This document shows, one piece after another, positions 50,223 through 61,690 of a stretch of 64,000 nt of DNA (positions are counted from its first letter, which is position 1; each line of letters begins with the position of its first letter). The notes beneath the pieces are model-generated. The model did no database searches. It saw only the letters and a list, made by a program, of their open reading frames with translations, and was not told the origin of the DNA. Made by a program: the position numbers and the translations under genes. Source of the DNA: Cucumis sativus (taxonomy: Eukaryota; Streptophyta; Magnoliopsida; Cucurbitales; Cucurbitaceae); contig NC_026657.2 in NCBI RefSeq assembly GCF_000004075.3, forward strand, positions 15,562,001 through 15,626,000, read 5' to 3'.

Positions 50223-53069
50223 CTATCTACTTAGACAAATCATACCCTCGCATGCCAAGGTTCCTTCTAGATCTCCGATAATTCGAGTTATTCGAACTTC
50301 TAGACCTCTTTGAACTTCTTGGAGGAGAGTTCTAACACTACTGGCAAAGCGCATGACGTCAAAGCTACCAGACTTTTGAAGTTCATCAGCGACCTTGGCG
50401 AACTCCAGGCTGATCTTGGATTGAATTTCCATCCATTTTTGTCCTGTTAAGACAACGTATCTTTGTAGTTGAAATGTCTGTTCAAGGAAGTTCTCTAGCG
50501 CTTTGGTTTTCCCTTTTGTTCTAACTACTTTAGACTCTCCACTTTTTACACTTGCTTCGTAATCATGCTGCATATCACGAAAAGAGCACCAGAAAATGAG
50601 TTGCACATGGCTTCATAAGAGACTCGAATACTTGGACATAGAGCAAAGACAAAATTAAAGAAGAGATGGAAAATCTCTAAAGGGTAGAAAATGAAGAATG
50701 AATTTATAGAAAATGACTGTAAATATACATGAACATACCATCCTTTGGCAGAGTTCATCAGTTTTCTCCTGCAGAGAATTATATCTTCCCACTTGTTTAT
50801 TCAGCAGTGTCAGAAACAAAAGAAAGTCTCTAATGCCAACTTGTCCATTATCCTCATTTTCGGAATTCCGAGCAGTTTCTTGTTTTCCAACGAGCCTCTC
50901 AAGTAGAAGAAATTGCTGCTTCAGTCTTTTGATTTTGTAAGACACTCCTAGAGCATGAATATCCATCCTCCATTGAGCACTGTAAGTTCTTCCAAACTGC
51001 TGCCCAATCGATGCCAACGGTTCGGCATTATCAACTCCCTGTGGACTGTTTGGGCTTGCTTCTTGAATAGGACTGTGACAAGGAATTTCTTTCTCATCTT
51101 CAAATTCTGTACCTGGAGATTGTATAGATGGATTTCTATCCTCAACGTGGTTTGAGGGAGCAGTCTCTTCTCTCTCAACAGCATCCTCTCTTATTGTTCC
51201 AACAGAATCTTTATTTCTTTGTTGCTCTTCTTCTCCTGGTTTTATCTTTATAATCTTGACATCAGACCACGTGCCATTGTTTTCATCTGGCACCCATTTT
51301 GGAGACTGGTACCTTTGAGCTTTGAACTGTGATGCCAGTTGGTCTTTCAAGGAAGCTAATTCCTCTTCTCTCTCCATTGACAGAGCTTTTAATTTCATAT
51401 TCTCATGCCTAAGCTGCAAAATTTCTTGATTCTGTCCAGAAAGATGTGACTGAAGCCGTTTTGACTCGAGTTCCAAGTTGAGCATCTGCCAGTGAAAAAC
51501 TTCTAATTTTTCATCTTTCACCCCCATTTGCTCTGCAAACGCATCTATTTCTAGGTCATGTCTTTGCTGAAGTATTAATACATATTTTTCTGCCTCAGAG
51601 CATACCAACTCTTCCATCTGCTTCACGTCAATCATTCTCCCTTCAGAAGTAAAATCCATAGATGAACCCGGAAAGGATAAAATAAATTCATCAAGTCAGA
51701 GAGACCTTGAAATACACATTGTTAAGCTAAACATATGAAAGTATTGAGCAATGTCCGATACGATAGTTGGAAATTACAACCATCAGACATTACCAATGTT
51801 GGTTATAATCAGCTATAAATTAGTGCATTTTACTCTAAGAGGAAATTTAAGTTTCTTACCTGAGTCACCATTTCTTTCAGGGGAAAGACATTCTGATTCA
51901 GCAAGGGGAGGGAAATTTTTTGACTCAATGGATTCAGAATGATTGTAATCTATATAAATATCGGTTGGCTTCGATACGGTCTTCCCCGTATTTGAAAAGG
52001 CGCTAGTATTTGAATGCTTGTCCTCAGCACTTGTAGGAACATCGTTTCCTGAATTGGCCTGATTGGATAACATACTTCTCAAAGACTGTCTTTCATGTCT
52101 TGATTCTGAAATTGTCTTCCACCTTTCAGCTTCTAGTTCTGCTTGCTTCCTCCTAGCTTTGGATAGCTTAACCTCCTTAAGGAGCATTTGCTTCTGTGCT
52201 GTATCCAGCTTGGATTTTCTCAGCATTGCTGACAAGATCTTGTCTTTCTGTTCTAAATCCTTGCGCATTTTAACAATCTCGGCTGATAGTTTCTGAACCA
52301 ACATTACGGACTCCTCCTTTTGCTCTAAAACTGAATCAAGCTCTCCTTTTGATGCTTCAACTTGCCTAACTGCTCGGGCCATCTCAGCTTCGAGTTGCCT
52401 TTGGTTTGAGACCAGCTCAATGAAGGCTGTTTTGTGCTTCCAGAGTTCAGAGGAATGCTCTTGGGCCTCACGTTTAGCAGTTTCTCTCAATTCTTCTACT
52501 ACATTTTCAGCCTTTGACAGTCTTTCTTCTAAATCACTTCCCTTTCTAATCTCTTCCTCCAATTGTTTTTCCTTAGACTCTAGAGTCATCTCCATCTCTT
52601 TCAACTTTTCATTCAGTTCAGAAATAACTCCTTCCTTCTTTTCGAGTAGTCTTGCATCGTTCATTAAACCCCCAATGTGTTGGCGAAGCTTCCTCCTTTC
52701 AATCAACCACCGTTGCTCCTGAGCAGCAAAGATGCAAACAACTTTTTCATTAGCTTTAGCATCTTCATGTCTGATCCTTTTCAACTCTCCTATCTCTCTC
52801 TCAGCAGCCTCAAGCTTATGATGAAGGTTGGGCTTTTGCCTATCCACCTCCCTCTGAGCACTCCATATTAGCAATCCCAAGAGTTGGGCGCTTCCTTGAA
52901 GCATCTTTTCCCGAACTTCAGACCATTTCTCGTCTTTGCAATCAGAGGTCGACAAGAGTCGAAGTGCAAAGAATGCGCAAGAGACGCCAAAATACATAGG
53001 AGATAAACTGTCAATTTTCTCTTCAGAGATGAATGTTAGTGAATTGGAAACCTCTTTCTCATCCATCAT
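50223..53069 (-). CDS. Long coiled-coil protein, plant 'RNase P subunit p38-like' family
   Basis: Three exons: 51860-53069, 50739-51640 and 50223-50567, giving 818 residues. The first MM at 53,069 was taken; the second M is in frame. The N-terminus (SPMYFGVSCAFFALRLLST) is a short hydrophobic stretch. Residues about 90-340 form heptad coiled coil rich in E, K and L (EREIGELKRIRHED, ERRKLRQHIGGLMNDARLLE). A Ser-rich linker follows, then a second coil (QMEELVCSEAEKYVLILQQR) and a C-terminal part with RMDIHALGVSYKIKRLKQQF and GQVGIRDFLLFLTLLNKQVG. The name comes from database annotation of similar plant proteins; no RNase P role is shown. Exon 2 begins after TTCTGAAG, the only acceptor that keeps frame. 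The best remembered match is At5g53020. Confidence 0.85.
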
Positions 53070-56000
53070 TCAAGACTATGGTTCTTCTCCTTGGAATACA
53101 CTATGACACAAGAAAAAACGGTCAGCTTATATAAGTCAAAAACCATCCCATATATGGGAATGGAACAAAACGTCAACATTTCACATATACACAATAGACA
53201 AAACTGAAAGTCTGAAAAAAGACTTTCAAGTAAGTGAAACTAAGAAGTTGAACAAAGACCAATCAGATTATGATAGATGGAATCGATTGAATCCCACTGG
53301 CACGTATAAAAAATCTTACAGAAACAGCACATGAAATCTTACAGAAGAAAGTAAGACAGTATGAGGGAACAGCAAAGTTGAAAAACTGAAGTCATCAGTT
53401 ATGATGGGGGGAAAACAACAAACCAAGAGCAGCAATTCTTACAGGAAATCATTAAGTATCAGATCACAAAATCGTAGAATTGTAATATGCAAGATGGATG
53501 AAGGCTATAAGCTTATCAACAAGACCATGAAATTCCAAAACCATAGCTGCTTTTACATGTGCTTGAGTCTGAAGAACATGTAAGAAGCCAAACTAAAACA
53601 AAATACAAGTCATAAAAAGGAAAAAAAGAAAAAGAACAAAAGAGAGAATTGTCCCTGGTTTTCAGGGAAAGGACAGAGTGCAATCAACCCCACTTGCCTT
53701 TCCCCTTTTCCATCTCCCCCAACCCCATCTCCTCCAATTTTCTCTATCACAAGTCATGACCCATTGATAAAGCAAACACAAGGTTTTCTGGCTCTTAGTG
53801 ACAACTACATGTAAACACTGAAGAGAGAAAAGGCAACTTTTATGCATAAAAGAAGTACTCTATAATACTATTCTTTTCCACAGTGGTCTGCCAGCCAGCA
53901 TAGAACTACACCATATATTGTTCCTTTTCAAGGCATAATGAGAGAACTATTCCAAAAGGCTGCATCTCCAACTTACTTTCAGTTCTCACAAGATGATTAT
54001 GTCTTTTAACTTCTTACCTTTTGAAGCAGAAAACAAAAGGGTTGCTAGCAATGCACAATGGCAGCAATAAACAATAACAAAACCCAAATCAAAGATACCC
54101 ACCAAAACCCATTTCCTAATTCGTAACTAAAAACCATTGAAAAAAATAACTCCTCTTTCTCCATGATATCATCAAATACCTTTGAGAGGTTGGAGCATCT
54201 TCTTGTTCATATAGAGCAATAAATTGTATCATTTTCAGTTCATAGACAAAATAATGAAGCAACTCAGTCAAGAATCCCTTGGTGGGTCCAGAAGAAATTG
54301 ACTGTTTGAGTTTCTTCTTCCTTGAGTTCGACCTGTAAAGCAAAAACCAGCATAAGAAAGCACAGAAATTGATAAAATCAGAAGTAGACTTTTAAAACGA
54401 AAACTCCCCAAGAATCCCAGTTACCACGAGCATTTTATAATCCAAAAAGTTCGAAGATCGGGCCTCGAATTCCGAAACAAGGCAATGCGGGATTTGAAAT
54501 GGGTCCGATAGCAACCCACTCTTTGATTGATTTCAAAGCAACCTCATCATGAATTTTGCAGAGATGAAAAAATGGAAGCGAAAGAGGGAAAAATTATAAT
54601 TGGGTCACAGATTCTTATGGAATTGAAGGCCTCTGAAGCGTACTAAAGAATAAATTATTGAGTCGTTCATGTGACCCACTTGAACTGCGCTGTACTGACA
54701 TTCTGCTTCTTCTAATCTTAGTTAATAAAAAAAGAAATGGAAAAACAAAAAACTCTTTTGAGTTTCTGCTCATACATTGGCCTTTGTGGGGTTTGAATTT
54801 GATAAAAAAGAAAAAAATTTGTTGCTTTTGATGTTCATTGACTTGAATTTTCAATTGGGTTTCTTACTGAAACACAAAAAAAATGTTGATGAATTGGATT
54901 TCAGATTTGATTTTCCGTTCCTTGTTTTCTTTTTTAGGCTACTGAGTAGTGATAATTGAGACTATAAATTTTTATTTATGACAGTTTTTTAAGATACTCA
55001 ACCAACTCATCAATCAATCACATTCACACAAACGCAAATTGGAATAGTCTCATTCAATATTGGATCAAAATAATAAATTTTTAAAATTGGCCTCAAAATA
55101 CTTATCCACCACATCTCAAATTCTTATTTCTCAACTAACTTACATCCAATACCAAATGCTTTTGGAAATATCAATATCATATTTTAGAGTATTTGTATTA
55201 AATTTTGCGTTGAAAAACGCACCACGGGAATTAAATGTATCATAGGTTTTTTCTTTTTCTCTTTTTGGTAGGAAATAAGTATGTCATGTGAATATTTTTC
55301 ATTTTTTCTCCATCTATCTATATTTAAATTTTACAATTGTATCTACCTACTGGCTTCATGGTTGGAATAACGAGATCATTCACCTTTCTCAAGTCCCTTT
55401 TTTCATTGCTGAGCTCAAGGCATGAGGTTGTAAATTATATGGCCTAAAGGCTTTGGAGGAGTAGAGATCTTCTGGTTTTACTTTAAAATTAAATTACTCA
55501 AACAAAAATTAGTTTAATCACTATTTTAAACATACAAGAATTTCTTCTAATAACGTAAAAAGAACCCATAATTTAACGTTTTTCCCTCAATTTAGAAACA
55601 TGTGAGAGTTAAAATGATTTGACCCTCTAACCTCTTAGTCATAGTCATGACTTGGACTTATATGCTTAAACCAATTAAATTATATTAACCTAACATATAA
55701 TTAAACCTCGTATGAAATTATGATACCAATTAAATTAAATTTATTAAAACGTGACCAAATTATGATACCAATTATAAATAAAAATGTATAAAAATACCAC
55801 AAAGTGATAAATAAATAAAAAAAAAAGCAGCATTTTTTATATCAACAAAGTTGCACACACAACAAACAACTCTAATACCCACTAATGTTGGGGGAAAAGA
55901 AAAGACCAACTTTTATACTCATAAAGTTTTTAGAAAAGGATGTGTGTGCAAAGGAATACTTGATTCCTCTTACAGATACTTGTCCTAACAAAGAGCAATC

Positions 56001-56180
56001 AATATTAATTTTATAGCAAAAATGTAAAAGAATTTTCAAATATATTAATAGACATATGGTTAATATGAGTTTAGTAGGTGATGATTTTGTTATGTTTACA
56101 GATTATTTAAAAGAAAATGTTTAAATGTTATGGTTACTATTACATGTATAGAGTAAGTGAAAACAATTTAAAGAATATGT
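53070..56180. other. p38-like leader region and intergenic DNA
   Basis: Minus-strand acceptor-like sites (TTTACAG near 54,334 and TCATAG near 53,103) suggest a 5' UTR spliced over about 1.2 kb, with its first exon in the GC-richer stretch near 54,430-54,600. The rest (54.7-56.2 kb) is AT-rich with no gene seen. Confidence 0.4.
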
Positions 56181-56869
56181 CATTTAAAAGAATTGTTTGG
56201 TATTGAAAAGGGAAAGAAGGTGGAATGCATGATGTTCCAAAGTTCCACCTCTAACTGTATGGCTGTGAAGCCCTGGAAGAAGACGTCGAAGTTGTAGTAC
56301 TTAAACTTTGTTCGTTGGTATTGAAACTACATGTCGGATTGGAGTCTGGAGAGTGTCCCGTTTACAGCTCAGCGACACTATAAAGGGATGGACGATGGAG
56401 GGGGCCTTAACTGGGGACGCCTTTCAACGTTTTGGGCTATTTCTTTTTCTTTTTCTTTTTTTGTCGGATTATGGGCCCATGTTGGCCCATCAACATGTGG
56501 GTTTATGACTGGGCCCACCAACATGTCTTTCCTCACCCTCTGGCCCAGTTTACCAATATTCATCGTCATAATATCTACACAAATTACTCGGGGTTTCTTC
56601 ACAAATCATCTAAATTTTAACATTATATTACACATATGTCAAAATTTCCCAATATTCACAAATATGTTTCTCAATAATTAATTAATTACAAATATAAATA
56701 TTTTGAGTTGAATTTGATTTAAAATTATTTTATCTTAGCTGTTTTTATTTTACATTCGTCTTACTTTGCATTAGATTTATATATTGTATTACATGTATTA
56801 ATTTATTGATATACTTATTATGTAATTTTTATTTTCTAATCACATTTTATTAAGTATGTGAATGATATA

Positions 56870-57335
56870 ACTTAGTGTATCATTATCAAGTATATCAACA
56901 ATATATTATTAAAGTAAGTGAATTATTATCAAGTATATCAAACAAGTTTACAAATGTATATCAATAGTGTATAAGTAGAACTTCAAACATATTAAGTGTA
57001 TTTAATCAATTAAATGTATCTGCAATACTTCAAGTGTATCAAACATTTCATATGCATGAAGGTTATCAAATTTGTTGAGTATACCAATGAAGCATAACAA
57101 TTTTATTAGCAGTGCATCAAGTGTATCAAACTCATTAATGAATCCTTTAAGTGTATTAAGAAGAATAAGCGTAACAAAAAGTATTAGGTATATGAAAATA
57201 TTTAAAGTGTATCAAAAGTATTGAGTGTATCAAAAAATATTATGATGCATTAAGTATATCAAGGTCAAATGGTTATTAGGAAGTATTAAATGAATATTAA
57301 GTGTTAAAGGGATATTATGTGTATCAAAATGTATA
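56870..57335 (+). repeat. Degenerate array of AAGTGTATCAAA motifs
   Basis: Words such as TTAGTGTATCA, CAAGTATATCAA, CAAGTGTATCAAAC, TTAAGTGTATT, AAAGTGTATCAAAAG, TTGAGTGTATCAAAA, TTAAGTATATCAAGG and ATGTGTATCAAAATG recur more than a dozen times over about 460 bases, spaced 15-50 bases apart. All are in the same orientation. It looks like an old, worn tandem array. Confidence 0.6.
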
Positions 57336-57427
57336 TTAGTAATGAGGGCTGTGACATTTTATATTTTGTATATATGGATTGAATTTTGTTTTTGTTATTT
57401 TTGTCAACAATAAGTTTATGTAATATG

Positions 57428-57549
57428 AACTTAATTATTATAACTTGTTTATAAATATTATTTGTAGGTTAAAAAAAAAAAACAATTTAAACTTAATTAT
57501 TATAACTTGTTTATAAATATTATTTGTAGGTTAAAAAAAAAACAATTTA
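57428..57549 (+). repeat. Tandem duplication with a 62-base unit
   Basis: The unit AACTTAATTATTATAACTTG... through TTTGTAGGTT and an A run, ending CAATTTA, occurs twice in a row. The copies are identical apart from A-run length (12 versus 10) as far as read by eye, so the event is recent. Confidence 0.9.
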
Positions 57550-57796
57550 TTTGTATCATCAGTAAATGATGTTAAAAAGAAAACAACTTGTTTGCCCATT
57601 GTCAAAATGAAAAAATAATAATAAGAACAAAGTTATTTGAGAAATGAAAAAAGATAAAAGGTATTTGGGACATTTTTTAAAAAGTATATAAGGTGGATTT
57701 AACACAATTTCTGAAGTTAATAAATAGAAATGTATGAACAGGCAAAGTTCGATAATTCAGTTATTAAACATACAAGGGATTGGAAATGAAAGTGAT

Positions 57797-60700
57797 TCAA
57801 GCAAAACCAGCTCTCCAACGACTATTGACACCAAGGGGTGGAAGGGCCCAATCTTCACCTCCTGGGTAGTCTGGGCCACAGCCCATTACGTGTATAGGAG
57901 ACAAGCGAGGCCCATTGTTCATTGGGATTGGGCTTCTTTGACCTTGGTACGTCATCGTTCCTCCACCTGAACTCGATGAGTCACAACCCGACCCAAATAC
58001 CGATCCTCTTCTCATTGCTTTGTTCCATTTTGGTCCTTGATGTTTTACCACGCCTTGGTTTCTTACCTTGGCCTTAGCAGATTGGGTTGAAGCCATGTAA
58101 CTTGGAACATTTTTTGAAATCGATTGTCGAGATGAGTATGGGCCGCCTACTTGTCCTAGGTCGAAAGAGTCCAAATTTAGTTGAGTTGGATCCATTTCAA
58201 CCGTCTTCTCTGACATGTCGTCTGTGGCTGTGGTGACGGTGGTAGGTGTGATATAAGACTCACGTGTTGTGGATTGACGAACATTATTATATGGTTGAGA
58301 AGACATCCAATGCTCAAGCCAATTCCAACCATATTCGCCCTTCTCATGCCTAAACCCTAAATCATTCACATCTTCACCCAATTGTAAAACTCCTTCTTCA
58401 TCTTGTCTTCTTTGATGTTGCTGCTATCAAAATATAACTTGTTTAAGATATCAAAAAAGTTCAAATGAAGAAAAAGGAAAAGAAAAACATATATATGTCT
58501 GGAGACAAACCTGATATGAATATGCATAAGCAAGAGCCCTTTCCCTTTTCATTAAAGCATCACGTTTTCTCGAAGAATTTTCTTTGATTTTCTCTACACT
58601 TAAAACCCTACCATCCCAACTTTCCATCTCATACTTCTTTAATTTGTTTTGCAATAGCTTTTCTTCTTCATCTTCGTTATCATTATCTTGTTCTACAATT
58701 CTTTTATTATAATTTTGGTTGGCCAATTGCAACCTACGAGCACGGACTCTTGCTTGCACTCGCACCAGAGCTTGCATGCAACGCATTGTCATTTGTGCTT
58801 GCTTTCGAACATTGTGGCCTCGGACCAACGCTTGCAATCTTACCAGTCCCTTTAAAGCACGAAGAGCTCGTCGAGCCTATAACCAACAACATATAACACA
58901 TACTTGCATGAGAATGTAAGGGAATTTGAAGTTTCAACGCATTTAAAGTTTTAAAGAGTATAAGTCATCTTCTTAAAAGATAAATATAAAAATTTTATGT
59001 TAGGAGGTAATGAACCAATTGTTTCTTAATTAAAAAGTTCAAATTAAATTGAAAAAATCTCATCATCACACATACCAAGTAGCCTCTATAATAAGCTTGA
59101 ATAAGAGTTGCTGCTCTATCTTCTCTAGATTGCCATCCATAACCAGCCAAGCGAACTACTTTTGCTGCTGCCTCAGCAGCGGCAACTGCAGCTTCTGCAG
59201 CCGCCGCAGTTGCTGCTGCAACGACAATAGCATGATCTCGGCCTTCAATAATCTTTGGTGTCGATTGAACGCTCTCATCGTTCGTTATTTCTGTCGAAAT
59301 TTCTGTTGGAAATTGTTCAAATGATATGACTTCTGGAGCATTGTGCTGCCATTTTTCCAGATTCGCACTTTCCTTCTGCAAAATTTTGTTCATATAAGAT
59401 TTTATCGATATAAATTACACTTTTAGACCAACATGAAAGAGTTTTAATTAAAATATTATAGTTATAGTTTCGTTAAATAATTTATCACCAATACCTCAAA
59501 AAAAATATATATGTAGTTTATTATTTTTATCTAAACATTTTAAAAGAATCATGAATGCGTTGAGAAAATTTACCCACAAGAAAGAAAGAGAACCAATTAG
59601 AAGAAAATAATTTTTATTAAGAATGTACTAGTTAAGATAAAAGATAAGATCATAATGGATACTTTAGAGAGAATATGTACTTTTTCACTCTCAAAACTCT
59701 CTCACTTTTTACTTAAGAAGTTTGCCCAACTTTCTTGCTTTGTTTGCTTGGCTCATATATGGTGCCACAATTTTTATTTATAGACATAGTTCAAATAAAA
59801 ATAACTTTTTAATGCTCTTTTTGAATTTTATAAATATTATTCTAAACATTTTCTTGATTATATTTCTTACCTAAAGATTTTCTCTTACAACAATTTTTGA
59901 ACCTAAACAAATTACAGGACACTTCTAGAAACAAGGTATTTATTTATAATTTACGTATTTCAACACAATTCTAAAAAAAAACTTAGTTTACACATTTATA
60001 TCATTATGCATATACTAATTTAAGAAAGGCTTCTAGATGTTTTCAACACATGCATGGTGTGGAAATCATAAACTTCTAAAATTCAAATATTTTATATCAA
60101 TTAAATCATGTTCACGTTTATTAGAATAATAATTAATATGAATTTTCATTCTAGAAAATGAGATTCTTATTAACGTATTCTACATTTTTCTCCCATGTAT
60201 ATTTTCTTTTACCAAACTTGATTGAAGAAAACAAATTATGATAATAGAAAGGGAGAAAAAAAAAACAGAACATCATTCATCAAAGACACTTATTTATATA
60301 TACATGTAACACAAAATTGGTTGAAAGAAAAGAGACAAAATGTATATGAAAGATGATGGAGATCTAGCACCAACATGCACATGATGGGTGAAGATAAATG
60401 ATAGTGATAGATATAAAGCTTAAGAAGGTTTATGAGACAAAACACAAAAATATAAAAATGTTATATGATTTACATTTTGGTCCTTCTTACCCAATGGGGG
60501 ACCAAAACCACACTAACTTCATTAATTTTTTTTCCTTCCCTTCTTTCTTATTCATGCATGGCTGTAAATTTCAATATATAAATAAATCAATTTTCTATTT
60601 TAATTCATTATATATTATTCTTCTCTATTCTCATTGCCCTTTATTCTCAAAATGGCTTTTTCTTCATCTACAATCAAGTTATTTCATCTTTTTCTTCAAG

Positions 60701-61114
60701 CAAAAGAAAAGCACAAACCCCAACTACTAAAAGACACTCTCAATCTATATGCTTATCTATCACACTAATGAACCATGAAAAGTGAGTAATTCAGTTCTAA
60801 AATACAAATCCCAAGGTTGCCAAAATTTCCCAATGTACATTACCTATTAACTAGGGTACGTTGGGCCACATAAATCTCTATGTACTAATTAATTCTTTAT
60901 GTACTAATTAATTTTAAACTAACCCTACCACTCAAACTACCTTAATCTCTACGTGTATTTCCATCCATGACCAAAATAAAAGTTGGTTATATGACAACTT
61001 ATTATTTTTCTTTTTTTTTAATATTTAGATGAGTTAAGATGATGTACCTAAGTATGTTTTTCTTGATGATGAGATATATAGACTAGTCAATAATTAATTT
61101 ATCAAAAAAATGAA

Positions 61115-61145
<31 letters not shown>

Positions 61146-61261
61146 AAAAAAGAAACCTTGTTGAGCAATGAGTGAGGTGAGTAGTCCTTGGAAGAAGGAG
61201 TGTTGTTGGATTTGAAGACTTTCTTCACAGTGGAGAACCAGCCCGTTCCTTTCTTCCCCAT
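57797..61261 (-). CDS. IQ67-domain (IQD) calmodulin-binding protein
   Basis: Four exons: 61157-61261, 59076-59375, 58511-58876 and 57797-58423, giving 465 residues. The N-terminus [19 protein letters not shown] is the conserved IQD start. An Ala-rich stretch ([19 protein letters not shown]) precedes the IQ67 domain, which has IQ motifs around [35 protein letters not shown] and [17 protein letters not shown]. The split inside the first IQ motif (GYL|ARR), in phase 0, is a family-wide intron position. The C-terminus has the DUF4005-type patch ([17 protein letters not shown]). IQD proteins bind calmodulin, microtubules and membranes and shape the cytoskeleton. Which IQD member this is was not decided. 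The first intron is long (59377-61156, about 1.8 kb) and has a GA microsatellite just inside its start. Confidence 0.92.
61112..61145. repeat. GA microsatellite at the start of IQD intron 1
   Basis: About 14 GA units lie eleven bases or so inside intron 1, next to the 5' splice site on the minus strand (where it reads as CT). Length change could affect splicing, but that is conjecture. Confidence 0.85.
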
Positions 61262-61642
61262 TTAATTCTCACACCCCTTCAAGAAAAAACTTCAATTAAA
61301 TTGAATTATTTCTTGAACAATCAGGATTGAAACAGATAAATAAAAAATTAATTAGAGGGATTATGACCTTAATTAAAAAAAATAAATAAAAGAGGGAGAG
61401 AGAGAGAGAGAGAGAGAGAGATTGAGGTTGGGATTAGAGCATATTACTGGGAAATGTTTGGAATTTGGAAAAATAAGGAAGAAGAAAGAAGAAGAAGAAG
61501 AAAGAAGAAGAAGAAGAAGAAGTGTGGTAGCTGAATTAAAGAGAGAAAGAGCGGTTTAATGTTAAAAGGAATCACGAGAGGAGAGAAATTAACAACACCT
61601 AGTTGGGGGTTTCTTTCTTTTTCTCTCATATATATGTGTGTG

Positions 61643-61674
<32 letters not shown>

Positions 61675-61690
61675 CGTGAACAACACGACA
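61262..61690 (-). promoter_or_regulatory. IQD leader and promoter with several microsatellites
   Basis: Upstream of the ATG on the minus strand lie CT repeats (61,391-61,421), CTT repeats (61,477-61,523) and a TA/TG run (61,626-61,672). Pyrimidine-rich CT/CTT leaders are common in plant 5' UTRs. The transcription start was not located. Confidence 0.4.

Larger units (their letters stand above)
56181..57796. other. Intergenic DNA with short repeats, 3' of the IQD gene
   Basis: No coding stretch is supported. A G/C-richer piece at 56,220-56,560 has TGGGCCCA-type words but no recognisable family. The repeats at 56,870-57,330 and 57,428-57,549 are annotated separately. Confidence 0.5.

Noticed and set aside
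52420-52722. 100-codon plus-strand ORF
   Set aside because: Antisense to the coiled-coil exon of the p38-like gene.
56331-56681. 116-codon plus-strand ORF
   Set aside because: Low-complexity Phe/Ser run and no recognisable domain.
61444-61686. 80-codon minus-strand ORF
   Set aside because: Translation of microsatellites (Tyr-Ile and Phe/Leu runs) in the IQD leader.
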